Origin: Candidatus Rifleibacteriota bacterium
GTDB lineage: Bacteria > Muiribacteriota > Ozemobacteria > Ozemobacterales > Ozemobacteraceae
Reading direction: 5' to 3'
Assembly: GCA_015232575.1 (NCBI GenBank)
Contig: JADFZL010000001.1
Location: 62,001 to 126,000, forward strand
DNA: 64,000 bases
The position numbers were made by a program, and so were the translations under genes. Below, piece after piece: positions 17,001 to 25,753 of this stretch; position 1 is the first letter of the stretch, and the number at the start of each line of letters is the position of its first letter. Below the pieces are notes generated by a model, which saw only the letters and a list, made by a program, of their open reading frames with translations, ran no database searches and was not told the DNA's origin.

Positions 17001-17825
17001 ATGAGTGAAAAAGTAACTATTATTGAACCTGAAAGACCGTTTTTTCATTTTGATTTTTCAGACTTCTGGAAATATCGTGAGCTGATCTGGCTCATGGGCT
17101 GGCGAGACACACAACTAAGAATAAAGCAAACGGTGGTCGGCTTTCTCTGGATTATTCTCCAGCCGTTGCTTCCTGCACTGATTTTTTTCTTTATTTTCGG
17201 AGTATTCGCCAATATCCAGAAAGCCAATCAGGAATATTTCCTGAAATTGTTCAGTGGAATGGCAATCTGGGGCTTGTTTTCAAATATCGTAATAAGAAAT
17301 ACGGGATGCTTGACGGGGAATTCAACTTTAATAACCAAGATCTATTTTCCAAAACTGACGATTCCCTTTTCGAATGTTTTCCCAGCATTATTTGACTTTC
17401 TTGTCTCTTTATTGCTAACGATTTTTCTTGTATTTTTTTTTAAGATTGGTATTTCAATCAAATTGGTTGCTCTTCCTCTGTTTATTTTGGAAGCTATTTT
17501 CATGGCACTTGCCTTCGGCCTGCTTTTTGCGACACTCAATTCTTTTTTCAGAGATTTTCAGAATGCTATTTCATTCATAATTCAACTCTGGATGTATGCC
17601 TCTCCAGTAATCTATGACTTCTCAATGATATCAAAAAAGTGGCACTTTCTTTTATACTGTAACCCAGTTTGTTCTTTCATTGAGGGTTTTCGATGGTCGC
17701 TCTCTCTAAATAGTTTTTTTTCTAAGCGTATTTTCATTGTTTCCTTATTTTTTTCAGGAATAATGTTTTTCTCTTCTCTTCTGATATTTAACTATTACGA
17801 AAGACATTTTGCAGAAAAGCTATGA
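17001..17825 (+). CDS. wzm: ABC-2 type glycan exporter permease (Wzm-like)
   Basis: The membrane half of a polysaccharide ABC exporter. WRDTQLRIKQTVVGFLWIIL is the conserved cytoplasmic interface helix of the Wzm/KpsM/TagG family and is followed by six hydrophobic spans, with the ASPVIYDFSMIS and NPVCSFIEGFRWSL segments also typical. The 275 aa length is normal. I chose the ATG at 17001; an in-frame ATG at 16959 adds 14 residues, and neither has a good ribosome-binding site. It overlaps the ATPase gene by four bases. It exports a completed, lipid-linked glycan across the inner membrane. It marks the left edge of the glycan island. Confidence 0.88.
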   Translation: MSEKVTIIEPERPFFHFDFSDFWKYRELIWLMGWRDTQLRIKQTVVGFLWIILQPLLPALIFFFIFGVFANIQKANQEYFLKLFSGMAIWGLFSNIVIRNTGCLTGNSTLITKIYFPKLTIPFSNVFPALFDFLVSLLLTIFLVFFFKIGISIKLVALPLFILEAIFMALAFGLLFATLNSFFRDFQNAISFIIQLWMYASPVIYDFSMISKKWHFLLYCNPVCSFIEGFRWSLSLNSFFSKRIFIVSLFFSGIMFFSSLLIFNYYERHFAEKL

Positions 17826-19087
17826 GTGACATCGCAATAAAAGTTGAAGGAGTAAGCAAAAAATTTCGGATTTTCCACAAAACAGAAAACCGAGAATCAA
17901 TCATTAAAAGTTTTTTTCAAAGAGCTAAAGATATATTTTCGCGCTCCCGCCATGAAGATTTCTGGGCACTAAAAAATGTCTCCTTTGAAATCAATAAAGG
18001 TGAAAGAATTGGAATAATAGGTCCTAACGGCGCCGGGAAATCAACTTTGTTAAAGGTCATTTCCAAAATATATTCCCCAACGGATGGAAAAATAACTATT
18101 TACGGCAATATATGTTCTTTCCTTGAACTAGGTGCAGGATTTCACCATGAACTTACCGGCAGAGAAAACATTTTTTTGAATGGTGTAATTCTTGGACAAC
18201 CAATAAATCGTATTCGGAAACATTTCGACGAAATCGTTGCCTATTCTGGAGTCGAAAACTTTATTGACACCCCAGTTAAATACTATTCCAGTGGAATGTT
18301 TCTGCGTCTCGGATTTTCTATTGCTGTTAATCTTGTCGAACCAGACATCATTATTATGGATGAAACTTTTGCTGTTGGCGACCTTGACTTCAAAAAAAAA
18401 GTTGTCGATAAAATAGATCAGTTTGTTCATTCAGGAAAAACTTTTCTTGTTGTAAGTCACGATTTGGAGCAAATCAAGAGAACCTGCTCAAGAATAGTCA
18501 GACTTGAAAATGGTACATTGTCATCAGATAGTGGCATTGAAATGATGAATACTTTGACAAAACAAAACTCTGAAATATCTCATGAAAGACACAGTAATAA
18601 GGAATTTCCTTCCATTGAACAAATAGAACTAATCGTATATGATTTCGATGGAGTAATGACAAATAATCGGCTTCAACTTGATGAAAAAGAAGTCGAATCG
18701 GTAGAATTAAATAGATCTGATGGTTATGCAATTTCGGAATTAAAAAAACTTGGAAAAAAACAAATAATTCTTACAACTGAAATGGTTCAAATTGCTACCC
18801 TGCGTGCTAAGAAGCTTGGCATTCCTTCATTTCATGGATTAAGGAACAAGAAATCCACCCTTCTTGATTATTGCCAAAACAACAACATTAAATTGCAAAA
18901 TGTTTTATATATCGGAAATGATCTGAATGATCTTGAGGCAATGCTGTCAGCTGGATTTCCGATGTGTCCAATTGACGCAGAACAAGAGATAAAAGAAATA
19001 TCCCTTATTGTTTTAAACAAAAAGGGGGGAGAAGGCGTCATCAGAGAATTGTTAAGAATTCTATTACCTAAAAAGTTGAAATATTAA
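17822..19087 (+). CDS. wzt: Wzt-like ABC ATPase fused to a KdsC/YrbI-type HAD phosphatase
   Basis: Residues 1-250 are an ABC ATPase: Walker A GPNGAGKS (67-74), the YYSSGMFLRLGFS signature and Walker B PDIIIMDE with the following TFAVGD. Wzt proteins normally then carry either nothing or an Ig-like glycan-binding domain. Here residues 268-421 are a HAD phosphatase of the KdsC/YrbI type: VYDFDGVMTNN (D274 nucleophile, D276), LNRSDGYAI, ILTTE (motif II), RNKKS (motif III lysine) and IGNDLNDLEAM (motif IV). HADs of this type dephosphorylate KDO-8-phosphate or nonulosonate-9-phosphate. One continuous frame links them with no stop. With NeuB- and NeuA-like genes nearby, the HAD part probably serves nonulosonate synthesis. 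Confidence 0.85.
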   Translation: MSDIAIKVEGVSKKFRIFHKTENRESIIKSFFQRAKDIFSRSRHEDFWALKNVSFEINKGERIGIIGPNGAGKSTLLKVISKIYSPTDGKITIYGNICSFLELGAGFHHELTGRENIFLNGVILGQPINRIRKHFDEIVAYSGVENFIDTPVKYYSSGMFLRLGFSIAVNLVEPDIIIMDETFAVGDLDFKKKVVDKIDQFVHSGKTFLVVSHDLEQIKRTCSRIVRLENGTLSSDSGIEMMNTLTKQNSEISHERHSNKEFPSIEQIELIVYDFDGVMTNNRLQLDEKEVESVELNRSDGYAISELKKLGKKQIILTTEMVQIATLRAKKLGIPSFHGLRNKKSTLLDYCQNNNIKLQNVLYIGNDLNDLEAMLSAGFPMCPIDAEQEIKEISLIVLNKKGGEGVIRELLRILLPKKLKY

Positions 19088-19104
19088 CAATTTGGAAATT
19101 AATT

Positions 19105-19962
19105 ATGAAAAGTTGCTATCTTTGTGGTTCAAAAGAATGTCACAATCTTGCTGGCAAAGTTCGTGATAATGATCAAATTCAAATTCTTGAATGCGAGCAG
19201 TGTGGTTTGGTCTATCTGTCTAATATTAATTTGCCAGCTGGTTTTTATGAACAATCTGGCATGCACGGCAATGCCCCCCAATCTTTGCCAGATTGGTTGC
19301 GCCTTTCAGATAGAGACGACGATCGCCGTTTTCGTTATCTAAAGGAATTAATAACAAACCGAGATGTGCTTGATTTTGGATGTGGTGCCGGTGGTTTCAT
19401 GCTTAAAGCCAAACAAATAACGCATAAAATTATGGGTATAGAAATAGAAATGCGATTAAAAAATCACTTTAATGACAATAATCTTGAGGTTTTTCAAAAT
19501 ATTGAAGATATACCAATTACTCAAAAGTTTGATATTATTACAGCATTTCATGTAATAGAACATCTTGAAGACCCTTCAGGTGTTCTAAACCATCTGTCAA
19601 CCAAATTACGAAAAGAATCTCTTGGAGAGATTATTATCGAGGTACCATCTTCTTCTGATGCTTTGTTAAGAATTTACGAAAACCCACCTTTTTCCGAATT
19701 TACTTATTGGAGTTGCCACCCCTACCTATTCAATTCCTCAAATTTGCCACTTCTTGCAAAAAAAGCTGGCCTAAAAATTAGATATTGCAATCATATCCAG
19801 CGTTATCCGCTATCGAACCATCTTTATTGGCTTGCAAAAGGTCAACCTGGTGGACATAAGCAATGGAGCTTTCTAGACAGCGATAGCCTTTCCAAGGCAT
19901 ATGAAGAACGTCTAAGTGCCCTTGGAAAAACGGACACTTTGATTGCTAGCCTAGTATTGTGA
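19105..19962 (+). CDS. Class I SAM methyltransferase with N-terminal zinc ribbon
   Basis: Residues 4-33 hold two CxxC pairs (C4/C7 and C30/C33), a zinc ribbon. The SAM-binding Rossmann core follows: DVLDFGCGAGGFML (about 87-100, motif I) and ITAFHVIEHLEDP (motif post-II). This order, zinc ribbon then Methyltransf_23-type core, occurs in sugar C- and O-methyltransferases of glycan and antibiotic clusters. Substrate unknown. The stop codon overlaps the GTG start of the next gene, so the two are coupled. Confidence 0.75.
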   Translation: MKSCYLCGSKECHNLAGKVRDNDQIQILECEQCGLVYLSNINLPAGFYEQSGMHGNAPQSLPDWLRLSDRDDDRRFRYLKELITNRDVLDFGCGAGGFMLKAKQITHKIMGIEIEMRLKNHFNDNNLEVFQNIEDIPITQKFDIITAFHVIEHLEDPSGVLNHLSTKLRKESLGEIIIEVPSSSDALLRIYENPPFSEFTYWSCHPYLFNSSNLPLLAKKAGLKIRYCNHIQRYPLSNHLYWLAKGQPGGHKQWSFLDSDSLSKAYEERLSALGKTDTLIASLVL

Positions 19963-21746
19963 AATCACGCTATCTTGTCACTACCGCAGATGAAAGAACA
20001 TGGCCAACAGGAAAACCGATTCTCTTCCTCGGCGAATGGTGCCGCCTCTATAACCGAAAAATTGCATGGGAAAAATTAGACGCTAAGATACTACCTTATC
20101 ATTGGGACGATCGCTCGAAATTATATCGCGATTATCAATATTTAAGAGTCCTTTACGAGAAACTTTTAGCTGAATTATCAATAATACTTAATGAGCTCCA
20201 CGGAGTTGATAACTCATCTCGTTATTGGAGGATTCTGATTGGTCCTTGGCTTGGTTTCTTTACTCAAATGCTGTTTGACCGGTGGGAAATGATAAACTCT
20301 GCTCAAACAAAGGTCGATATTTTAGGAGTTCGCATCTTGGATACCCCACTCAATCAAACAGTTCCATTAGATATGACTGATTTTAATAAACTGTATCTTG
20401 ACGACTTTTGGAACGAGGCAATCTTTGCACAAATATTGAGAGCATATCCTAATATTCATATTGATATCGTAAGAGTTCACATATCTGAAAATCTGACGAA
20501 AAAACATTCTTTTATCCCAGCTTCAGAACCACAATCTTGGAAACGAATTTTTATGAGAACTTTGAACCTTTTTCTACAAAAGTTATATTTTGATAATGAA
20601 GCTTTTTTTATTACAACCTACTTACCACTTAAATCAAGTTTAATGTTGCAATGGAAGTTCGGTCAAATACCCAAAATATGGCATACATTCCCTTCTTCTA
20701 GAACATCCCTCGATGAATCAACGCGCAACTGGTCTTTCAAAGTTTTGCCAAAAAACTCCTTCGAGACAATTCTTTATAAAATGATTCCAAAACATATTCC
20801 AATATTATATTTGGAAGGTTATTCCAATCTTCAAAAACAAGTTGCCGAATTACCATGGCCAAAAAAACCTAAATTAATATTCACAAGCAATTTATATTGC
20901 TCTGACGATGTTTTTAAAGCTTGGTCTGCATCAAAAGTCGAAAAGGGCTCTACTTTTGTTATTGGACAACACGGAGGCGGACACGGGATTCATAAATGGG
21001 GATTTCTTGAAGACCATCAGATGGCAATTAGCGACTCATGGCTATCTTGGGGATGGGATAGTCCTAACAATTCAAAAATCATACCATTTGGAAATGTTAA
21101 GATAGTTAATCATTTTCAGGAATACGATTCAAAAGGAAAAGCATTATTAATACAAATGAGCTTGCCTCGATATAGCTATCACATGTATAGTATTCCCACT
21201 TCATCACAATGGCTAGCTTACTTCGAAGACCAATATAAATTTATTACTGAGCTTCCTGAGGAAATACGAAAGCAATTAGTAGTCCGTACTTATTCACAGG
21301 ATTATGGTCGATGTCAGAAACAACTTTGGCTTGAGCGCTTTCCAGATATTCAAATTGATGATGGAATTATTCCCATAAATTATCTGATAAAAAAATCACG
21401 TATTTATATCTCAACTTATAACTCTTCCACATTCCTTGAGTCTTTGGGAATGAATATTCCGACCATAATATTCTGGAATCCTTCCCACTGGGAACTCAGT
21501 GATAATGCAATTCCATTCTTTAACCACCTGAAAGAGGTAGGAATTTTTCACGAAACCCCTCAGTCTGCAGCAGCGAAACTTTCCGAAATATGGAATAATG
21601 TTGATAATTGGTGGTTTCAAAAAAAAATTCAAGATGTAAGACAATATTTTTGTCATCAATTCTCCCGTGTTTTACGTAACCCCATTAATACATTAAAAAA
21701 TATTCTTCTTTCAACAGAGAAAGATCGATTTCATAGGAAAGTATAA
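19959..21746 (+). CDS. LIC12162-family putative sugar transferase
   Basis: The N-terminal segments KPILFLGEWCRLYNRK, ILPYHWDDRSKLYRDY and SSRYWRILIGPWLGFF match the LIC12162 family (TIGR04331), first seen in Leptospira surface-glycan loci. The C-terminal half contains FVIGQHGGGHGIHKWGF and the late YISTYNSSTFLESLGMNIPT, both like the UDP- or CMP-sugar binding halves of GT-B transferases. Family members are thought to be glycosyl- or surface-glycan transferases, but none is well characterised. GTG start with a four-base overlap with the methyltransferase. At 595 aa it is full length. Confidence 0.8.
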   Translation: MKSRYLVTTADERTWPTGKPILFLGEWCRLYNRKIAWEKLDAKILPYHWDDRSKLYRDYQYLRVLYEKLLAELSIILNELHGVDNSSRYWRILIGPWLGFFTQMLFDRWEMINSAQTKVDILGVRILDTPLNQTVPLDMTDFNKLYLDDFWNEAIFAQILRAYPNIHIDIVRVHISENLTKKHSFIPASEPQSWKRIFMRTLNLFLQKLYFDNEAFFITTYLPLKSSLMLQWKFGQIPKIWHTFPSSRTSLDESTRNWSFKVLPKNSFETILYKMIPKHIPILYLEGYSNLQKQVAELPWPKKPKLIFTSNLYCSDDVFKAWSASKVEKGSTFVIGQHGGGHGIHKWGFLEDHQMAISDSWLSWGWDSPNNSKIIPFGNVKIVNHFQEYDSKGKALLIQMSLPRYSYHMYSIPTSSQWLAYFEDQYKFITELPEEIRKQLVVRTYSQDYGRCQKQLWLERFPDIQIDDGIIPINYLIKKSRIYISTYNSSTFLESLGMNIPTIIFWNPSHWELSDNAIPFFNHLKEVGIFHETPQSAAAKLSEIWNNVDNWWFQKKIQDVRQYFCHQFSRVLRNPINTLKNILLSTEKDRFHRKV

Positions 21747-21872
21747 AATCAATTCAAAATCTCTGAAAAAAAACTTTACAATATAGTGTTGATGTTTTAC
21801 AATGGATTCTTTGCCGAAGTTGTTACCCGATAAAAGACGTATGAAAATATATTTCAAAAAAGTGAGAAAAGA

Positions 21873-22751
21873 GTGGTGTTTGAATATATCCAAACAGAGC
21901 CTATCCCAATAGTAAAGCATGTTTTTATTATAGCTGAGATTGGAATCAATCACAATGGAGACTTAAAAATAGCTAAAGAACTTATTGACTTGGCTAAAAA
22001 CGCAGGTTGTGATGCTGTTAAGTTTCAAAAACGGACCATAGATATTGTTTACTCAAAAGATTTTTTGGATTCCCCTCGAGAAAGCCCATGGGGTAATACC
22101 CAGAGAGATCAAAAAGTGGCTTTAGAATTTGAAGAAAGTGAATATGACGTTATCGACGCTTACTGTAGGGAACAGGGCATTGATTGGTTTGCCTCTGCTT
22201 GGGATATCCCAAGCCAAATGTTTCTCTCAAAATACAATCTGAAATATAATAAAATTGCTTCTGCCCTCTTGACTAACAGAAAATTACTTGAAGCTGTTTC
22301 AAAGCAAAAAAAAGTCACTTTCATTTCAACTGGCATGAGTACATTAAGCGATATCAGATTTGCGGTAAATTTATTTAATGACAATAATTGCCCGTACATT
22401 TTAATGCATTCTGTCTCAGAATACCCCTGCAAAGACGATTCCTTAAACCTTCAAGTAATTGAGGAACTAAGAAAAAAATTCAATTGCCCAGTTGGGTACA
22501 GTGGTCATGAAGTATCCGTTTCACCTTCTGTTTTCGCTGCAGCTTGGGGCGCAGTAGCAATTGAACGACATATTACTCTTAACAGAGCAATGTACGGAAG
22601 CGACCAATCCGCATCATTAGAAAAAAGTGGTTTAGAACTGATGGTTGGACAAATAAGAAAGATCCCGTTAATATTAAAGACAGCCAAAAAATGTATTTCT
22701 GTCGAAGAATCAAAAAATGCCAAAAAATTGCGCTATTGGTTGTCTCTTTGA
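21873..22751 (+). CDS. NeuB-family nonulosonic acid synthase lacking the SAF domain
   Basis: A TIM-barrel synthase that condenses phosphoenolpyruvate with a hexosamine-type sugar to make a nine-carbon acid. AEIGINHNGDLKIAKELIDL, DAVKFQKR, GMSTLSDI, HSVSEYPC and GYSGHEVSVSPSVFAAAWGA are the family's barrel motifs. Typical NeuB proteins (about 340-350 aa) end in a SAF/antifreeze-like domain that closes the active site of the partner subunit. This protein stops at 292 aa, right after the linker AKKLRYW, and nothing resembling SAF follows downstream. The start is a GTG (two GTG codons in a row), with GAGAAAAGAG upstream. It is closely related to the CMP-transferase gene at 23691. Confidence 0.82.
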   Translation: MVFEYIQTEPIPIVKHVFIIAEIGINHNGDLKIAKELIDLAKNAGCDAVKFQKRTIDIVYSKDFLDSPRESPWGNTQRDQKVALEFEESEYDVIDAYCREQGIDWFASAWDIPSQMFLSKYNLKYNKIASALLTNRKLLEAVSKQKKVTFISTGMSTLSDIRFAVNLFNDNNCPYILMHSVSEYPCKDDSLNLQVIEELRKKFNCPVGYSGHEVSVSPSVFAAAWGAVAIERHITLNRAMYGSDQSASLEKSGLELMVGQIRKIPLILKTAKKCISVEESKNAKKLRYWLSL

Positions 22752-22970
22752 AAAAATATTTTTGTGAAAGTCTTAATGATTTTTATTTCAATATGTGAAG
22801 CATAACCACAAATGAAAACAATACTTAATATTAAAGCACATTAAAATTTTTCTATTTTCACTCCATAGACGAGCAATCTTGCGTTTCTTTTTGGAAAAAA
22901 TGTCTTGTTTTTATTGGAAATCAATTGCACGTCAATGCACTTGTAGTTTGTAGGATTGAGGAAGTATTTG

Positions 22971-23687
22971 TTGAATAAGAAAATAAGCAGAATTTTTGTT
23001 AAAAAAGAATATTTGAATGTTACTTATCCCCTTAATTCCAAAGCAAATTCTTATCCAAAAAAATTGGTAAGTTACTTAGTAGCAAAATATATCAAAAAAC
23101 CAGGGAAACTATTAGACATAGGAATGGGAAGAGGAGATCATCTAGGAGAATTTCTGAAGCTAGGCTTTGATTCTTTTGGCATAGACATTTCTCCAGTCCC
23201 TTCGAAAAATCAATATCGCGAGAATTACATTCTCTGCAATTTGGAAGATCATTTTCTACCTTTTTCCAATGAGAGTTTTGATTTTATTTTTTGTAAATCT
23301 GTTATCGAACATCTTAATAATGTAGAAAACATGCTTTTTGAAATAAAACGAATTTTGAAGGCCAATGGAAAAGCAATTATTATGACTCCTAGTTGGATGC
23401 ATACTTATTGGGGTCCGTTTTACTTAGACCACACTCATATAACCCCTTTTACCCAGGTATCATTAGAAAATATCCTTAGCATTGTGGGATTCAAAAAAAT
23501 TTGCGTTGAAGAATTTTACCAAATTCCAATCCTATGGAGTTACCCTTTCTTATATTATTTTTTCTACTTATTTTCATATCTTCCTCTTCCATACAGACCA
23601 CTAAGAAAAATTGCTTGGTCTGAGAAGTTTAATAAAGTTATACGTTTTTCAAAAGAAGTCATGCTTTTAGCTTGCGTAGAAAAGTAA
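22971..23687 (+). CDS. Class I SAM-dependent methyltransferase
   Basis: Motif I is KLLDIGMGRGDHLGEFL, followed by SFGIDISP; FDFIFCKSVIEHLNN is the post-II acidic segment and VEHL-type turn. It belongs to the Methyltransf_11 group common in O-antigen loci. The first possible start is a TTG at 22956, but the GAGGA sequence at 22958-22962 is well placed for the TTG at 22971 (or 22968). The C-terminal IPILWSYPFLYYFFYLFSYLP stretch is strongly hydrophobic and may touch the membrane. It ends three bases before the cytidylyltransferase ATG. Substrate unknown. Confidence 0.72.
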   Translation: MNKKISRIFVKKEYLNVTYPLNSKANSYPKKLVSYLVAKYIKKPGKLLDIGMGRGDHLGEFLKLGFDSFGIDISPVPSKNQYRENYILCNLEDHFLPFSNESFDFIFCKSVIEHLNNVENMLFEIKRILKANGKAIIMTPSWMHTYWGPFYLDHTHITPFTQVSLENILSIVGFKKICVEEFYQIPILWSYPFLYYFFYLFSYLPLPYRPLRKIAWSEKFNKVIRFSKEVMLLACVEK

Positions 23688-23690
23688 AAC

Positions 23691-24443
23691 ATGGAAATTT
23701 TTGCGTTGATTCCAGCTAGAGCTGGTTCGAAATCTGTTCCTAATAAAAATTTAGTTCTTCTTAGCGGTTATCCATTGATCGCATATTCTATTCTTGCTGC
23801 AAAAAAGTGCAAATACATAAAAAGAATAATCGTTTCAACTGATTCTGAAAAAATTGCCCAAGTTGCACGTCAATTCGGCGCAGAGGTTCCTTTTCTGCGT
23901 CCGGTAGAAATATCGAATGACGATTCGAAGGACATTGACTTTGTTCTTCATGCTATCGATTGGTTCGAAAAAAATGAAAGAATCCTTCCAGACTGTTTTG
24001 TTCACCTTAGACCAACCACACCACTCAGATTACCTGAAATAATGAACACAGCAATAAAGAATTTCATGGAAAGTTCTGACGCAGAATCTTTACGTTCAGC
24101 TCACCCCGCACCCGAGTCGCCCTATAAATGGTTTCTCCTTTCTCAAAAAATATGGTTCAAAGCTATTCGTGAAAACGACTCGAATGATTTTATTAATTCG
24201 CCTCGGCAAGAATTTCCTATTGTTTACGTTCCAAATGGTTACATTGACATATTAAAAACTTCAGTTGTAAAAAAACGAAAAGTTTTGTATGGTGAAAAAA
24301 TGCTGGCTTTTATTTCACCTTTTTGTTGCGAAGTTGATTCTCCAGAAAATCTTGAGTACCTAGAATTTGAGATTTCCAAAAAAGGATCTATTTTGCTAAG
24401 TTATTTATCACAGGACTTTATGAGTAATGTTAATTTACTTTGA
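23691..24443 (+). CDS. neuA: CMP-nonulosonate (acylneuraminate) cytidylyltransferase
   Basis: It activates a nonulosonic acid by transferring CMP from CTP. The nucleotide-binding loop LIPARAGSKSVPNKNL (about 6-21) and the RPTTPLR segment are diagnostic; VSTDSEKIAQVARQFGAEVPFLRP is the family's second block. At 250 aa it has only the transferase domain. The HAD phosphatase that is often fused to or follows such enzymes is instead attached to the ABC ATPase at 17822. It could equally use KDO-like or legionaminic-type acids, so the exact sugar is open. Confidence 0.85.
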   Translation: MEIFALIPARAGSKSVPNKNLVLLSGYPLIAYSILAAKKCKYIKRIIVSTDSEKIAQVARQFGAEVPFLRPVEISNDDSKDIDFVLHAIDWFEKNERILPDCFVHLRPTTPLRLPEIMNTAIKNFMESSDAESLRSAHPAPESPYKWFLLSQKIWFKAIRENDSNDFINSPRQEFPIVYVPNGYIDILKTSVVKKRKVLYGEKMLAFISPFCCEVDSPENLEYLEFEISKKGSILLSYLSQDFMSNVNLL

Positions 24444-24457
24444 ATTGGAAATAGCTA

Positions 24458-25753
24458 ATGAAAATAAAAACAAAAAATAGACAAATTGAAAACTTGGAAA
24501 TGCTGCAAAAAAACATTTTGTTTGATGAAATTTCAAACTATGAAGCTAGTGCCGCAATTCGTCAATTACCAATTACATGGGAAAAGGCCTTGGATTTTTC
24601 TGTTTTTGATGATAAAAAAAACAAATGGATTGATTTGACTTCAGGAATTTTTGTTACAAACTCGGGGCATTCAAATTCAAAAATCAACGAAATGATAAAA
24701 AAACAGTTAGATTCAAACCTTGTTTTTTCATACAATTACCCAACAAATATTAAGAAAGAATTCCTTAAAAAACTTTTTGATATTTCTCCCAAATATTTTA
24801 ATAAAGCCATTTTACTTATGACTGGTTCTGAAGCAGTTGATGCAGCTTATAAATTAATAAAAATGCATGGAAAAAAAGAAAAAAGGCGTTATATCATTTC
24901 GTTCAAGGGAAGTTACCATGGCAGAGGTTTGAGCAATGATCTAATTTCAGGTGGAAAAGAAAAATCTGGTTGGGCAAATGTGAAAGATGACGATGTTGTT
25001 TTTTTAGATTTTCCGTACAATGAGGATGATAGTTTTAGTCCGGAAGCGCTCCCCTCAAGCTCAGAAATATCAGCATTTTTTTTAGAAACCTTCCAAGGCT
25101 GGGGTGCTTGGTTTTACCCATCAAAATTCATTAGTGATCTTTATAGTTATGCGAAAAGTTCAAATATTTTGGTTTGCTTTGATGAAATGCAAGCTGGGTT
25201 TTACCGCCTGGGGCCTGTTTATGGCTATATGACTTATGGCAAACATATCCAACCAGATATCATTTGTATTGGAAAAGCAATATCTGGTTCTTTACCAATA
25301 GCCGCAGTTCTTTCAAGAAAAGAAGTTATTGATATTTCCACAAACGCAGATTTGCATGGCACTCATTCGGGGAACCCACTTTGCTGTGCCGCAGCACTTG
25401 CAAATCTTGAATTTTTAACTGAGCTTGCCAATACTGATGAATTCAAACTTAGATTAAGAACTTTCGAAAAAGGAGTGACCGCATTATCTAAGATGCCGAT
25501 ATTGAAAAAGGTTAATGTTCGAGGTATGATCGCGGGCTTAATCTTTGATACGGCTGAAATTGCAACAAAGATAGTGATTGAATTGATCTCTCAAGGTGTT
25601 CTTCCTGTTTGTACAAATCGAAATTCTATTAAGCTCGCTCCTCCCCTTACCATTTCTATTGATGCACTTGAAGAAGCGATTTGTGTCATAGGCAAAGTCC
25701 TCCAAAAAATGAAAGGTCAGCATGGACAAAGGCAAAAAAATGATCTCTTTTAG
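24458..25753 (+). CDS. Class III PLP aminotransferase (glutamate-1-semialdehyde aminomutase-like)
   Basis: A pyridoxal-phosphate enzyme of fold type I, class III. MTGSEAVDAAYKLIK and SFKGSYHGRG are the cofactor phosphate-binding blocks, VCFDEMQAGFYRLG supplies the aspartate to the pyridine nitrogen, and K273 in IGKAISGSLP is the Schiff-base lysine. Class III enzymes in glycan clusters install an amino group on a sugar or side-chain precursor. It overlaps the following VOC gene. The 431 aa length is normal. The exact substrate cannot be read from sequence. Confidence 0.8.
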   Translation: MKIKTKNRQIENLEMLQKNILFDEISNYEASAAIRQLPITWEKALDFSVFDDKKNKWIDLTSGIFVTNSGHSNSKINEMIKKQLDSNLVFSYNYPTNIKKEFLKKLFDISPKYFNKAILLMTGSEAVDAAYKLIKMHGKKEKRRYIISFKGSYHGRGLSNDLISGGKEKSGWANVKDDDVVFLDFPYNEDDSFSPEALPSSSEISAFFLETFQGWGAWFYPSKFISDLYSYAKSSNILVCFDEMQAGFYRLGPVYGYMTYGKHIQPDIICIGKAISGSLPIAAVLSRKEVIDISTNADLHGTHSGNPLCCAAALANLEFLTELANTDEFKLRLRTFEKGVTALSKMPILKKVNVRGMIAGLIFDTAEIATKIVIELISQGVLPVCTNRNSIKLAPPLTISIDALEEAICVIGKVLQKMKGQHGQRQKNDLF

